NCBI GenBank assembly: GCA_946183175.1
Contig: CAMHBH010000067.1
Location: forward strand, 1-11,327
DNA from: an uncultured Oscillibacter sp.
GTDB taxonomy: Bacteria > Bacillota > Clostridia > Oscillospirales > Oscillospiraceae
Direction of reading: 5' to 3'
Length of the DNA: 11,327 nt
Part shown: positions 1-6,804 of the stretch, piece after piece
How the letters are laid out: every line of letters begins with the position of its first letter
How positions within the stretch are numbered: the first letter of the stretch is position 1
Position numbers and translations under genes: made by a program
The notes under the pieces: model-generated
The model's database searches: none
Seen by the model: the letters and a program-made list of their open reading frames with translations, nothing else
Told to the model about the DNA's origin: nothing

Positions 1-24
1 CATCTTTCGCGGGGAGGGCCGCCC

Positions 25-1011
25 ATGAGAACGCAACTTTCCTGTATACTCTGCCTGCTATGTTTCCTGTCGCTGTGCGGCTGTGCCCCGGAGAACGCCG
101 CGATTCCGACGCCGTCGCCGTCCCCGGCGTCGATACCCGGACGCGCCGCCGGAATCCTGGAAGACGAAACTCTGTTGACCGTCGACGGGCGCGACATTCC
201 GGCGTGGGAGTACCTCTACTGGCTCTCGCTGGCCTGCGACCGCGCGCGGGGGCAGTCGGACGCCCCCGACTGGCGGAGCGTCAAGGAACAGGCCCTGATG
301 AATACGGCGCTTTACGCCTCGGTGGAAACGCTCGCGGAGCGCCACGGCGTGGAGTACACGGACGCCGACGCGGCGGCGGTGTCCGAACGCTGGGCGCGGC
401 GCTGTGAGGCTTACGGCGGGGAGACGGAGTATTTACGCGAAATCGCCCGCTACGGCCTCGACCGCGACCGCGCGGAGACATTGTTCCGCGTCGCGTTGCT
501 CTACGGCAAGCTCCGCGACTTGTGCGGGGAGGGCGGCGCGCTGTCCCCGGACGCCGCCGCGCTCGACGCCCTCGCGAAAGAAAGCGGCGCGATTCGCGTC
601 GACCGCATTCTGTCCTCGGACTGGGACGCCGCCGCCGCGAAGCGCCGCGCGGAGATGTTTTTCAAGCAGTTGAACGGCGCGCCGAATCAGGCGGCGCTCT
701 TCTCGGAGCTGACATGGGAAGGCAGTGACCACACCGGGCCGCGTACCCTGAAAGAAGGGACTTTCGACGAACGCCTGACGCAAGTCGCGCGGGCACTGCA
801 AATCGGACAGATATCGGGCATCGTCGAATCGGCGGACGGCTTTTCGATTCTCCGCCGCCTCTCGCCCGAACGCGACACCCTGCTGGAAACGTGGTTACGG
901 CGTACCGTAGAAGAGGCGGCGCGCGCGGCGGATGTGGAAGTCACGGAACGCTATCAAACTCTCGACGCGGCGCGCTTCTCCTCCGCGCTACAGGAACTCC
1001 GGCGGGCGTAA
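25..1011 (+). CDS. Lipoprotein with parvulin/SurA-like peptidyl-prolyl isomerase fold
   Basis: Predicted surface lipoprotein of 328 aa, probably a foldase-type chaperone acting on secreted proteins. A short signal peptide rich in Leu and Cys ends in a lipobox L17-C-G-C20, followed by a Pro/Ser-rich linker (about residues 21-40). Residues 45-180 are helical and start with a 'DGRDIPAWEYLYWL' segment typical of SurA/PrsA N-terminal chaperone regions. Residues ~190-285 resemble a PpiC parvulin domain: 'VDRILSS', a helix, then 'GTFDERLTQVARALQIGQIS' followed by 'ESADGFSILR', matching the family pattern of G-x-F near the end, GQIS and G-[FY]-x-I. The domain is divergent, so isomerase activity is uncertain; it may only chaperone. 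The start is fixed by a GGGGAGG site just upstream (9-18) and the signal peptide. No convincing terminator follows the stop. What precedes it lies outside the window. Confidence 0.75.
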   Translation: MRTQLSCILCLLCFLSLCGCAPENAAIPTPSPSPASIPGRAAGILEDETLLTVDGRDIPAWEYLYWLSLACDRARGQSDAPDWRSVKEQALMNTALYASVETLAERHGVEYTDADAAAVSERWARRCEAYGGETEYLREIARYGLDRDRAETLFRVALLYGKLRDLCGEGGALSPDAAALDALAKESGAIRVDRILSSDWDAAAAKRRAEMFFKQLNGAPNQAALFSELTWEGSDHTGPRTLKEGTFDERLTQVARALQIGQISGIVESADGFSILRRLSPERDTLLETWLRRTVEEAARAADVEVTERYQTLDAARFSSALQELRRA

Positions 1012-1035
1012 CAGAGACTTTATAGCGGACGCCGC

Positions 1036-1063
1036 TTGACACGTTCTGACAAACCTCTATCAT
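1036..1063 (+). promoter_or_regulatory. Sigma-A-type promoter in the gap before folA
   Basis: A perfect -35 TTGACA (1036-1041) is followed 16 bp later by TATCAT (1058-1063). The predicted transcription start is near 1070, about 240 bp upstream of folA. Transcripts from here would contain the hairpin series at 1075-1199 before reaching folA, so it may drive a leader RNA or a small RNA rather than folA alone. Confidence 0.55.
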
Positions 1064-1074
1064 GTATTGGAGAA

Positions 1075-1199
1075 GGGAGGAAGGCTCCTCTCACTTTGTC
1101 TTAATGATTGTTTTCCCAATGCGGTGAAAATTCCTAATCATTAAGTGGGTTGAAATATACAAACTTTTCCGGAAAGTTTTGCTCTTTTTCGTCAAAAAG
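1075..1199 (+). other. Hairpin-rich AT-rich intergenic segment (candidate structured leader or small RNA)
   Basis: No gene is visible in 1012-1309. From 1075 there is a chain of inverted repeats. First, GGGAGGA (1075-1081) and TCCTCTC (1086-1092) form a 7-bp stem with a four-base loop and one G-U pair. Second, CTTAATGATT (1100-1109) pairs perfectly with AATCATTAAG (1136-1145), enclosing an inner TTTTC/GAAAA stem (1111-1115 with 1126-1130) and a bulge. Third, AAACTTT (1161-1167) pairs with AAAGTTT (1173-1179), followed by a T-rich run to 1189, which resembles a weak terminator. Fourth, CTTTTT/AAAAAG (1184-1189 with 1194-1199). The base composition is much more AT-rich than the flanking genes. 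The segment lies between two promoters. I do not recognise it as a known riboswitch. Confidence 0.45.
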
Positions 1200-1234
1200 C
1201 CCGTGAAATTCCGCTATACTTTCCGCCGAAACTT

Positions 1235-1243
1235 TGATATAAT
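1235..1243 (+). promoter_or_regulatory. Extended -10 promoter of folA
   Basis: TGA followed directly by a perfect TATAAT (1238-1243) forms an extended -10 element (TGn-TATAAT). No good -35 is seen at 16-18 bp, which is typical of extended -10 promoters. The start of transcription would be near 1250, giving folA a leader of about 60 nt. Confidence 0.6.
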
Positions 1244-1309
1244 CACGGCGAAATCCGAATGGAATGAGAACGGTATGCGCGCCGCGCGTCCGATTGAAAG
1301 GGGTATCGT

Positions 1310-1822
1310 ATGAACGCCATTGTCGTCGTAGACCAGATGTGGGCGATTGGCCGGGAGGGGAAGCTCCTGTTCAATCTCCCCGCCGACATGGAACGCTTTA
1401 AGAGCCTGACAATAGGCGGCACGATTATTATGGGCCGCCGCTCCCTCAATTCCTTTGTCGAGCGGAAGCCGCTCCCCGAGCGCCGGAATATCGTCGTAAC
1501 GCGGAACGCCGACCTTGTCCCGCCGGACGTGGAAGTTGTCCCCGACACCGAGGCCGCCGTCGACGCCGTCGCCCACGACGACCCCGACAAGGTATGGGTC
1601 ATCGGCGGGGGGAGCGTGTACGCCGCGCTGTTGTCGCGTTGCCGCCGGGTGTACCTGACGCGCGTGGAGACCGTCGCCGAGGGCGAGCCCGACACCTATT
1701 TCCCCGACCTCGACCACCTCCCCGGATGGGAAGTCGAATCGACCAGCGAGCCCATGACCGAGAACGGTTTGACTTTCCGCTTTGTCCAGTACATCAACCG
1801 CAACCTCGACGCGAAGTCCTGA
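1310..1822 (+). CDS. folA: Dihydrofolate reductase
   Basis: DHFR (170 aa, normal family length) reduces dihydrofolate to tetrahydrofolate with NADPH, feeding thymidylate, purine and methionine synthesis in the cytoplasm. The sequence opens with the family strand 'MNAIVVVDQMWAIGREGKLL', has the substrate-binding 'NLPADMERFK' with the catalytic acid Asp26, then 'GGTIIMGRRSLNSF' and 'LPERRNIVVTRN', and the NADPH-binding 'VWVIGGGSVYAALL'. The Trp usually found just before the N-L-P-A-D motif is Phe21 here, a minor difference. The start is supported by GAAAGGGG (1296-1303) about 6 nt upstream. The gene is monocistronic: it has its own extended -10 promoter and a perfect terminator immediately after the stop. 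No thymidylate synthase lies beside it, although the two are often paired. Confidence 0.95.
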   Translation: MNAIVVVDQMWAIGREGKLLFNLPADMERFKSLTIGGTIIMGRRSLNSFVERKPLPERRNIVVTRNADLVPPDVEVVPDTEAAVDAVAHDDPDKVWVIGGGSVYAALLSRCRRVYLTRVETVAEGEPDTYFPDLDHLPGWEVESTSEPMTENGLTFRFVQYINRNLDAKS

Positions 1823-1829
1823 CGAAACG

Positions 1830-1852
1830 CCCTCCCACACGGGAGGGTTTTT
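1830..1852 (+). terminator. Rho-independent terminator of folA
   Basis: CCCTCCC (1830-1836), loop ACAC, then GGGAGGG (1841-1847) and five T residues (1848-1852). The 7-bp GC stem begins only 7 nt after the folA stop. Confidence 0.92.
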
Positions 1853-1939
1853 CATGTGCCGACTTCCCCGCGCCTGACAGGCCTTTGCCGCCGCCGCAAC
1901 GTATGCCATACTTTTTTCGTGCCGATTTTCAAAGAAAAG

Positions 1940-1968
1940 TTTACAAACGGCGTCGGCTATAGTAGAAT
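1940..1968 (+). promoter_or_regulatory. Promoter of the clostripain-like gene
   Basis: TTTACA (1940-1945) and TAGAAT (1963-1968) are separated by 17 bp; each is one base from consensus. The predicted start near 1975 leaves a leader of about 30 nt with an AAGGAGGGG ribosome binding site. The preceding 1853-1939 holds nothing else I can identify. Confidence 0.7.
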
Positions 1969-2003
1969 AGGGGCGCGTAAATACGACACAAGGAGGGGTT
2001 CCC

Positions 2004-3989
2004 GTGAAAAAAATCCGGAAGATTGTGTTCTTGGCGGCGGTGTGCGCGGCGTTGCTGACGGGCTGTTTCGTGGAGGACGTGGAGATGTCCGCGGAACGCG
2101 CGGAGGCGGCGTCGGGCGCGCAGTCCTACGCCCCCGACAGTTGGGCCGTCTACTGGTACCACTGCGGAAGCAACCTCGAAAGCGACTGGGGCTGTGCCTC
2201 CGGCGACCTCAAGGAAATGCTGGAAGTAGACCTGCCAGACAACGTGCAGGTCGTCGTGGAGACCGGCGGCGCGGAGACGTGGCACAATACGCAGGTAGAC
2301 GCCGACAAGCTCCAGCGCTACGTCTACGACAGCGACGGGTTCCACCTCGTCGACGAACAGCCGCGCGGCAATATGGGCAGTGCCGACACCCTCGCCGACT
2401 TCCTCAAGTTCTGCTCGTCCCACTACCCCGCCGCCCATAAAATGGTGATTTTCTGGAACCACGGCGGCGGCAGTGTCGGCGGCGCGGCCTACGACGAGAA
2501 CTACAAGTACGATTCGCTCAAGCTCAACGAATTTTACCAGGCGTTCAAGGAGGCCTTCGAGCTTTCCACGGAGAATCCGCCCGTTGACGTTGTCGGCTTT
2601 GATACGTGCCTCATGGCGACCATCGACACCGCCTACACCTTCTGCGATATCGCCCGGTATCTGGTGGCCTCGGAGGAATCGGAGCCCGGCTGCGGCTGGT
2701 ACTACACCGGGTGGTTACAGGCCCTCGCCGACAACCCCGGCATGGACGGCGCGCAACTCGGCAAAGCTGTCTGTGACTCGTTCGCGACGGGGTGTAAAGA
2801 GGAGGGCGTCGCCGACGAAATCACGCTCTCGGTCACGGATTTGGGCCGTATCGGGAACTTAATGGAGGCCTACGAGAATCTCGGGCAGGAGGCGCTTCTG
2901 AATGCCGTCGACAACCCGGGCTTTTTCCCGGCGCTGGGGCGTATGGCCAGCCGCGCGGAGAACTACGGCGGCAATACGGAGGACGCCGGTTACACGAACA
3001 TGGTCGACCTCGGCGACTTCGCGCGCAACTGTCAGGAACTTTTGCCGGAGAGCGCCGGGGCCGTACAGGACGCCTTGGAAAATTGCGTCGTGTACAGAAT
3101 CAACGGCCCCTACCGCACAAAGGCCACGGGCCTGAGCTGTTACTACTCCTACAACGCCGACCGCAAGGACTACAGCGAATACGCCGACATCGCCGCCTGT
3201 GACGCCTTTACCTACCTCTACGGTTACGAAATCGACGGCGCGCTGGACGACAGGGGCATGCAGTACCTGAACGGAATCGGCTTCGAGCGGGAGGAACTCG
3301 CGGAAGTCCCCACGCTGTCGGACATCGACGCGGAGCAGGATTACCCGGTCTACGTCGACGCCGACGGCAACGCGGTCTTGGAAGTCGGGCCGGACGTGGC
3401 GAACGTCCTGAAGGGCGTCTACTTCCGCCTCGTCTACGTCGACGAGGCGCAGGATATGGCCTTACTCCTCGGTCGCGACAACAATATTTACATGGACTGG
3501 GAGAACGGCGTCTTCCGCGACAACTTCCAGGGCACTTGGGGCGCGATTGACGGCAACCTCGTCTATATGGAGCTCATCTACGAGGGCAGCGACTACAACA
3601 CCTACATGGTGCCCATCCTGCTCAACGGCGAGAAGTACAACCTCCGCGTGGTCTACGACTACAACGACGCGCAATACTACATTCTCGGCGCGCGCATGGG
3701 CCTGGACGCCAACGGCATGGCCGACAAGAATCTGTTGCAACTCACGCCGGGCGACGAAATCACGACCTTGCACTATGTGGCGAGCATGAGCGGCGCGGAC
3801 GCCTTCGAGCTCTACGAAATGGACACCTTCACCGTCACGGAGGACACGTCTTTCGCGGAAGTCGACATGGGCGACGGCGAATTCGCCATGATGTTTGAAC
3901 TCGTGGACGCGCGCAACAATACGACGTGGTCTCAAATGGCGCTCTTCAACGTGGAAGACGGCGTAATCCGCACCGAAACCCTTGACTGA
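2004..3989 (+). CDS. Clostripain-family (C11) cysteine peptidase lipoprotein
   Basis: Predicted surface-anchored cysteine endopeptidase, 661 aa. It starts at GTG with AAGGAGGGG (1990-1998) just upstream. The signal peptide 'MKKIRKIVFLAAVCAALLTGC' ends in a lipobox with Cys21. The peptidase core has the family strand 'VYWYHCGSNLES' (49-60), the catalytic His153 in 'VIFWNHGGGS' and the catalytic Cys202 in 'VVGFDTCLMATIDTAY'. This is the His/Cys dyad of clan CD (C11, clostripain). Family members usually cleave after Arg or Lys; the specificity here cannot be read from sequence. The C-terminal part (about 430-661) is an acidic beta-rich region I do not recognise. The gene stands alone between its own promoter and a terminator-like hairpin. 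An acidic, membrane-anchored clostripain may trim host or self surface proteins, but that role is inference. Confidence 0.9.
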   Translation: MKKIRKIVFLAAVCAALLTGCFVEDVEMSAERAEAASGAQSYAPDSWAVYWYHCGSNLESDWGCASGDLKEMLEVDLPDNVQVVVETGGAETWHNTQVDADKLQRYVYDSDGFHLVDEQPRGNMGSADTLADFLKFCSSHYPAAHKMVIFWNHGGGSVGGAAYDENYKYDSLKLNEFYQAFKEAFELSTENPPVDVVGFDTCLMATIDTAYTFCDIARYLVASEESEPGCGWYYTGWLQALADNPGMDGAQLGKAVCDSFATGCKEEGVADEITLSVTDLGRIGNLMEAYENLGQEALLNAVDNPGFFPALGRMASRAENYGGNTEDAGYTNMVDLGDFARNCQELLPESAGAVQDALENCVVYRINGPYRTKATGLSCYYSYNADRKDYSEYADIAACDAFTYLYGYEIDGALDDRGMQYLNGIGFEREELAEVPTLSDIDAEQDYPVYVDADGNAVLEVGPDVANVLKGVYFRLVYVDEAQDMALLLGRDNNIYMDWENGVFRDNFQGTWGAIDGNLVYMELIYEGSDYNTYMVPILLNGEKYNLRVVYDYNDAQYYILGARMGLDANGMADKNLLQLTPGDEITTLHYVASMSGADAFELYEMDTFTVTEDTSFAEVDMGDGEFAMMFELVDARNNTTWSQMALFNVEDGVIRTETLD

Positions 3990-3996
3990 ACCCGCA

Positions 3997-4047
3997 AAAC
4001 GGCCTGTCTCAACACATTGGGACAGCCCCCTGAAAACCGCGCCGTTT
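3997..4047 (+). terminator. Terminator-like compound hairpin after the peptidase gene
   Basis: CTGTCTC (4004-4010) pairs with GGGACAG (4019-4025) with one G-U pair. An outer AAACGGC (3997-4003) matches GCCGTTT (4041-4047) exactly. No clean T-run follows on the plus strand, so termination efficiency is uncertain. It starts 8 nt after the stop codon. Confidence 0.45.
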
Positions 4048-4057
4048 ATAAAAATTG

Positions 4058-4086
4058 CCGCTCCCCGCGTCAACGGGGAGGAATCG
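4058..4086. repeat. Solitary hairpin resembling a type I-E CRISPR repeat
   Basis: CTCCCCG (4061-4067) and CGGGGAG (4074-4080) form a perfect 7-bp stem around a six-base loop. The layout TCCCCGCG, four bases, CGGGGA, then a tail ending ATCG matches the shape of known type I-E repeats (E. coli type: TCCCCGCG, CCAG, CGGGGA, tail ending ACCG). Only one copy is visible in the window, with no spacers and no cas genes. It could be a relic, a regulatory hairpin or chance. Confidence 0.3.
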
Positions 4087-4116
4087 CCACATCTTTCCAT
4101 GGTACCGTTTTCGCAC

Positions 4117-4145
4117 TGGACGCGCCCGGGTTTGTGTGGTACAAT
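4117..4145 (+). promoter_or_regulatory. Promoter of the GH3-tmcAL-DUF3298 unit
   Basis: TGGACG (4117-4122), 17-bp spacer, then TACAAT (4140-4145), preceded by TGG so that the -10 is of the extended type. The predicted start near 4152 lies about 27 nt before the GH3 start codon. Confidence 0.65.
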
Positions 4146-4178
4146 AGCGCGAAAAAGCACAGAAGGAGGCGTAAGCCT

Positions 4179-5489
4179 ATGACGGAAAACGAACGCTACA
4201 CGGGTACCGGAAAATGGACTTTGCCGCGCGTAGGCGCGCTGGTGGGAATCGCGGCGTTAATCGTGACGCTGGCGGGGTTCGGACTGTCGCGGACGCGGGA
4301 ACCCGAACCGGAGGAGGCCTGGGCGGAATCCGTATCCGCGCCGGAGACGCCGGAGGCGTCGGAACTGCCGGAGGAACTGTCGGACGCGGAAGGCGTCCTG
4401 CCGCCCGGGGAACTCGAAAAGCAGTCGCAGTCGTGGCTCTCGCGGCTGGTTCACCCGCCCACGAAAGCCGAAAAACTCCTCTCGGAAATGAGTATCCGCG
4501 AGAAGGTGTACCAGCTTTTCATCGTCTTCCCCGACCAGTTGACGGGGAAAGCGCCCGTCACGGAGGCCGGGGAGGATGTCAAGGACGGCCTCGACCGCTA
4601 CCCGGTCGCCGGGATTCTCTTCGACCGCGACAACATCCGCGGCGGCGAACAAATCTATACCCTGCTCGCGCAAATGCAGTCCTACAGCCGGATACCGTTA
4701 CTTATGACCTGTGACGAGGAGGGCGGGCGCGTCAACCGCCTGATGAGCAACGCCGGGACGCCGTACGTCGGGCCCATGCTGTCCTACCGCGACAAGGGCC
4801 CCGGAACCGCCCGCGCCAATGCCGTCACGATTGCGCACGGCCTGACTTCCTGCGGCTTCAATATGGACTTCGCGCCCGTCGCCGACGTGTGGTCCAACCC
4901 CGCCAATACGGTTATCGGCAACCGCGCCTACAGTACCGACTTCGACGAGGCCGCCGAACTCGTCCGCGCGGCAGTGAACGGCTTCCACGAGGGCGGCGTC
5001 GCCTGTACGCTCAAGCACTTCCCCGGACACGGCGATACTTACGAGGACAGCCACAACGGACTTGCCAAGGTCTACCGTACCAAACAGCAACTTCAGGACG
5101 CGGAGTGGAAACCGTTCCGGGCCGGAATCGCCGCCGGGGCCGACGCCGTCATGGTCGGACACCTTATCGCCGGGGAAATCGACCCTGAACCCGCCACGGT
5201 CTCCCATGTCATGGTCACGGACATTCTCCGGAACGAACTCGGCTTTACAGGCGTCATCATCACGGACAGTCTGCAAATGGACGCCGTGACGGAAAATTAC
5301 ACGTCCGGCGAAATCGCGTTACAGGCCATCGAGGCGGGCGTCGACATCCTGCTGGCCCCCGAATTTCTCGGCGAGGCGGCGGAAGCGCTACTCTCCGCCG
5401 TCGAGGACGGACGCCTTCCCGAAAGCCGTATCGACGAGAGCGTGTCGCGGATTTTGAGCTTGAAAGAGGCTTACGGCCTGCTCGGCTGA
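4179..5489 (+). CDS. Membrane-anchored GH3 beta-N-acetylhexosaminidase (NagZ-like)
   Basis: Glycoside hydrolase family 3 enzyme, 436 aa, predicted to remove terminal N-acetylglucosamine from wall muropeptides or other glycans outside the cell. An N-terminal membrane segment (about 17-36) is followed by an acidic Glu/Pro/Ala linker (about 40-82) and the catalytic barrel (about 100-436). Family motifs are clear: 'CDEEGGRVNR' (178-187), 'FNMDFAPVADV', 'KHFPGHGDT' (279-287) carrying the catalytic His/Asp pair of NagZ-type enzymes, and 'ITDSLQMDAV' with the nucleophile Asp363. No lipobox is seen, so it is probably held by an uncleaved signal anchor. The start is the ATG after AGAAGGAGG (4161-4169), not an in-frame ATG at 4017 that lies upstream of the promoter. 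It is first in a unit with tmcAL (73-nt gap) and a lipoprotein gene. Confidence 0.9.
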   Translation: MTENERYTGTGKWTLPRVGALVGIAALIVTLAGFGLSRTREPEPEEAWAESVSAPETPEASELPEELSDAEGVLPPGELEKQSQSWLSRLVHPPTKAEKLLSEMSIREKVYQLFIVFPDQLTGKAPVTEAGEDVKDGLDRYPVAGILFDRDNIRGGEQIYTLLAQMQSYSRIPLLMTCDEEGGRVNRLMSNAGTPYVGPMLSYRDKGPGTARANAVTIAHGLTSCGFNMDFAPVADVWSNPANTVIGNRAYSTDFDEAAELVRAAVNGFHEGGVACTLKHFPGHGDTYEDSHNGLAKVYRTKQQLQDAEWKPFRAGIAAGADAVMVGHLIAGEIDPEPATVSHVMVTDILRNELGFTGVIITDSLQMDAVTENYTSGEIALQAIEAGVDILLAPEFLGEAAEALLSAVEDGRLPESRIDESVSRILSLKEAYGLLG

Positions 5490-5562
5490 CGGGAATTTCC
5501 GGATTTTGCCGGAATGTGTCACCGAACTGTCACTTTTTCGTAACCGAAAAGAGGTGAATTTC

Positions 5563-6804
5563 TTGCGCGTGGCGGGTATGATTACGGAGTACAATCCGCT
5601 CCACCCGGGACATCTCCGCCTGGTGGAGACCATCCGGCAGAGGCTGGGCACGGACGCCGCCGTGATTTGCTGTATGAGCGGCGACTTCGTCCAGCGCGGC
5701 GACCTCGCCGTTGTGCGGCGGCAGGCGCGCGCGAAAGCGGCTGTGATGAGCGGCGTAGACCTGGTTCTGGAGTTGCCCCTGCCCCAGGCCGTGTCCTCCG
5801 CCGAGGGATTCGCCGAAGGCGGCGTTGGCCTCCTGCTGGCGACGGGCCTTGTGGATACCCTTGTGTTCGGAAGCGAGCGCGGAGACACCGCCGCGCTCCA
5901 ACAGGTGGCCGCTGTCTTGCTGTGTGAGAACTTTCCCGCCGCCCTCCGCAGAGAATTGGCCGCCGGTATCTCGTACCCCGCCGCCCGGCAGAGGGCAGTT
6001 TCCAGACTGGCCGGGGCCGCCCTCGCCGACGTGCTCTCCCGGCCTAACGACCTCTTGGGCGTGGAATACTGTAAAAGCCTTCTGCGCCGCGCCTCCGCCG
6101 TACGGCCCCTCGCCGTCCGGCGCGAGGGTACCCCCCACGGACTGCGCCAGTCCACGAATGCCGCCCTGCCGTCCTCGACCGCCATCCGCGACCTCCTGCG
6201 CCGGGGCGAACGGACGGCGGCGCTGTCGCGTATGGCCCCCGCCATGCGGGAGTGCTACTTGCAGGAGGAGTACGCCGGACGCGCTCCCATGTTCTACGAG
6301 GCCGTCGAACGGGCGATTCTCTACCGCCTGCGCGCCATGTCGCGGGAGGAGTTCGCGGCGTTCGACGAGGGCCGCGAAGGCCTCTCCAACCGCCTCTACG
6401 AGGCGAGCCGCGACACGGTGTCCGTCCGCGAGACGCTCGAACGCGCCAAAACGAAACGCTACCCCATGTCGCGACTGCGGCGCATGCTGCTGTGGGCCGC
6501 GCTGGGCCTGACGCAACGCGAACGCGCCTTCCGTCCGGCGTACCTGCGCCCGCTGGCCATGAGCGCCACGGGCCGGAAGCTGTTAGCGCGTATGCGCACC
6601 CGCGCCGCGCTCCCCGTACTCACCAAGGCCGGGGACGTGGACAGACTGGGCCCCGACGCCGGGGCGCTCCTGCGACTGGAAGCCCGCGCCGCCGACCTGT
6701 ACGCGCTGGCCTGCCCCGCTACCGCCGCCGCGACGGGCGGCGCTGTCTGGAAAGAGCCGCCCTGGATTGCGGACGCCGCCTCTTTCGGAAAGGATGTTCC
6801 ATGA
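5563..6804 (+). CDS. tmcAL: tRNA(Met) cytidine acetate ligase (TmcAL, YlbM family)
   Basis: TmcAL activates acetate with ATP and forms N4-acetylcytidine at the wobble base of elongator tRNA(Met). The predicted protein is 413 aa, close to the Bacillus YlbM length. It opens with 'VAGMITEYNPLHPGHLRL', whose H14-P-G-H17 is the nucleotidyltransferase HxGH site. It continues with 'CCMSGDFVQRGDLAVV', then 'SRPNDLLGVEYCKSL' and 'SSTAIRDLL' (the STxIR-like motif). I place the start at TTG 5563 because GAGGTG (5551-5556) lies 6 nt before it and the HxGH strand follows at once. An in-frame ATG at 5506 has no such site, and an ATG at 5578 would remove the first strand. The gap after the GH3 gene shows no promoter, so co-transcription is likely. 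The last codons overlap the next start (ATGA). Confidence 0.92.
   Translation: MRVAGMITEYNPLHPGHLRLVETIRQRLGTDAAVICCMSGDFVQRGDLAVVRRQARAKAAVMSGVDLVLELPLPQAVSSAEGFAEGGVGLLLATGLVDTLVFGSERGDTAALQQVAAVLLCENFPAALRRELAAGISYPAARQRAVSRLAGAALADVLSRPNDLLGVEYCKSLLRRASAVRPLAVRREGTPHGLRQSTNAALPSSTAIRDLLRRGERTAALSRMAPAMRECYLQEEYAGRAPMFYEAVERAILYRLRAMSREEFAAFDEGREGLSNRLYEASRDTVSVRETLERAKTKRYPMSRLRRMLLWAALGLTQRERAFRPAYLRPLAMSATGRKLLARMRTRAALPVLTKAGDVDRLGPDAGALLRLEARAADLYALACPATAAATGGAVWKEPPWIADAASFGKDVP

Noticed and set aside
1062..1127. Possible 21-codon small ORF starting at ATG 1062
   Set aside because: The ATG overlaps the -10 element of the 1036-1063 promoter and has no ribosome binding site, and the peptide has no notable features.
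1070..1200. Tetrahydrofolate riboswitch upstream of folA
   Set aside because: I could not match the conserved core of known THF riboswitches. The hairpins are real, but their identity is left open.
4058..4086. CRISPR array
   Set aside because: Only one repeat-like unit is present, without a second copy, spacers or cas genes in the window.
4017..4178. In-frame upstream start for the GH3 protein
   Set aside because: It would place coding over hairpins and the promoter at 4117-4145. The ATG at 4179 has an excellent ribosome binding site and begins just before the membrane anchor.
5388..6245. Long minus-strand open frame (285 codons) and a similar one at 5530-6516
   Set aside because: Both mirror the clearly real tmcAL gene and GH3 end. 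Their translations are low-complexity, rich in Arg, Ser, Gly and Pro, and match no family pattern. Such frames are expected opposite high-GC genes.
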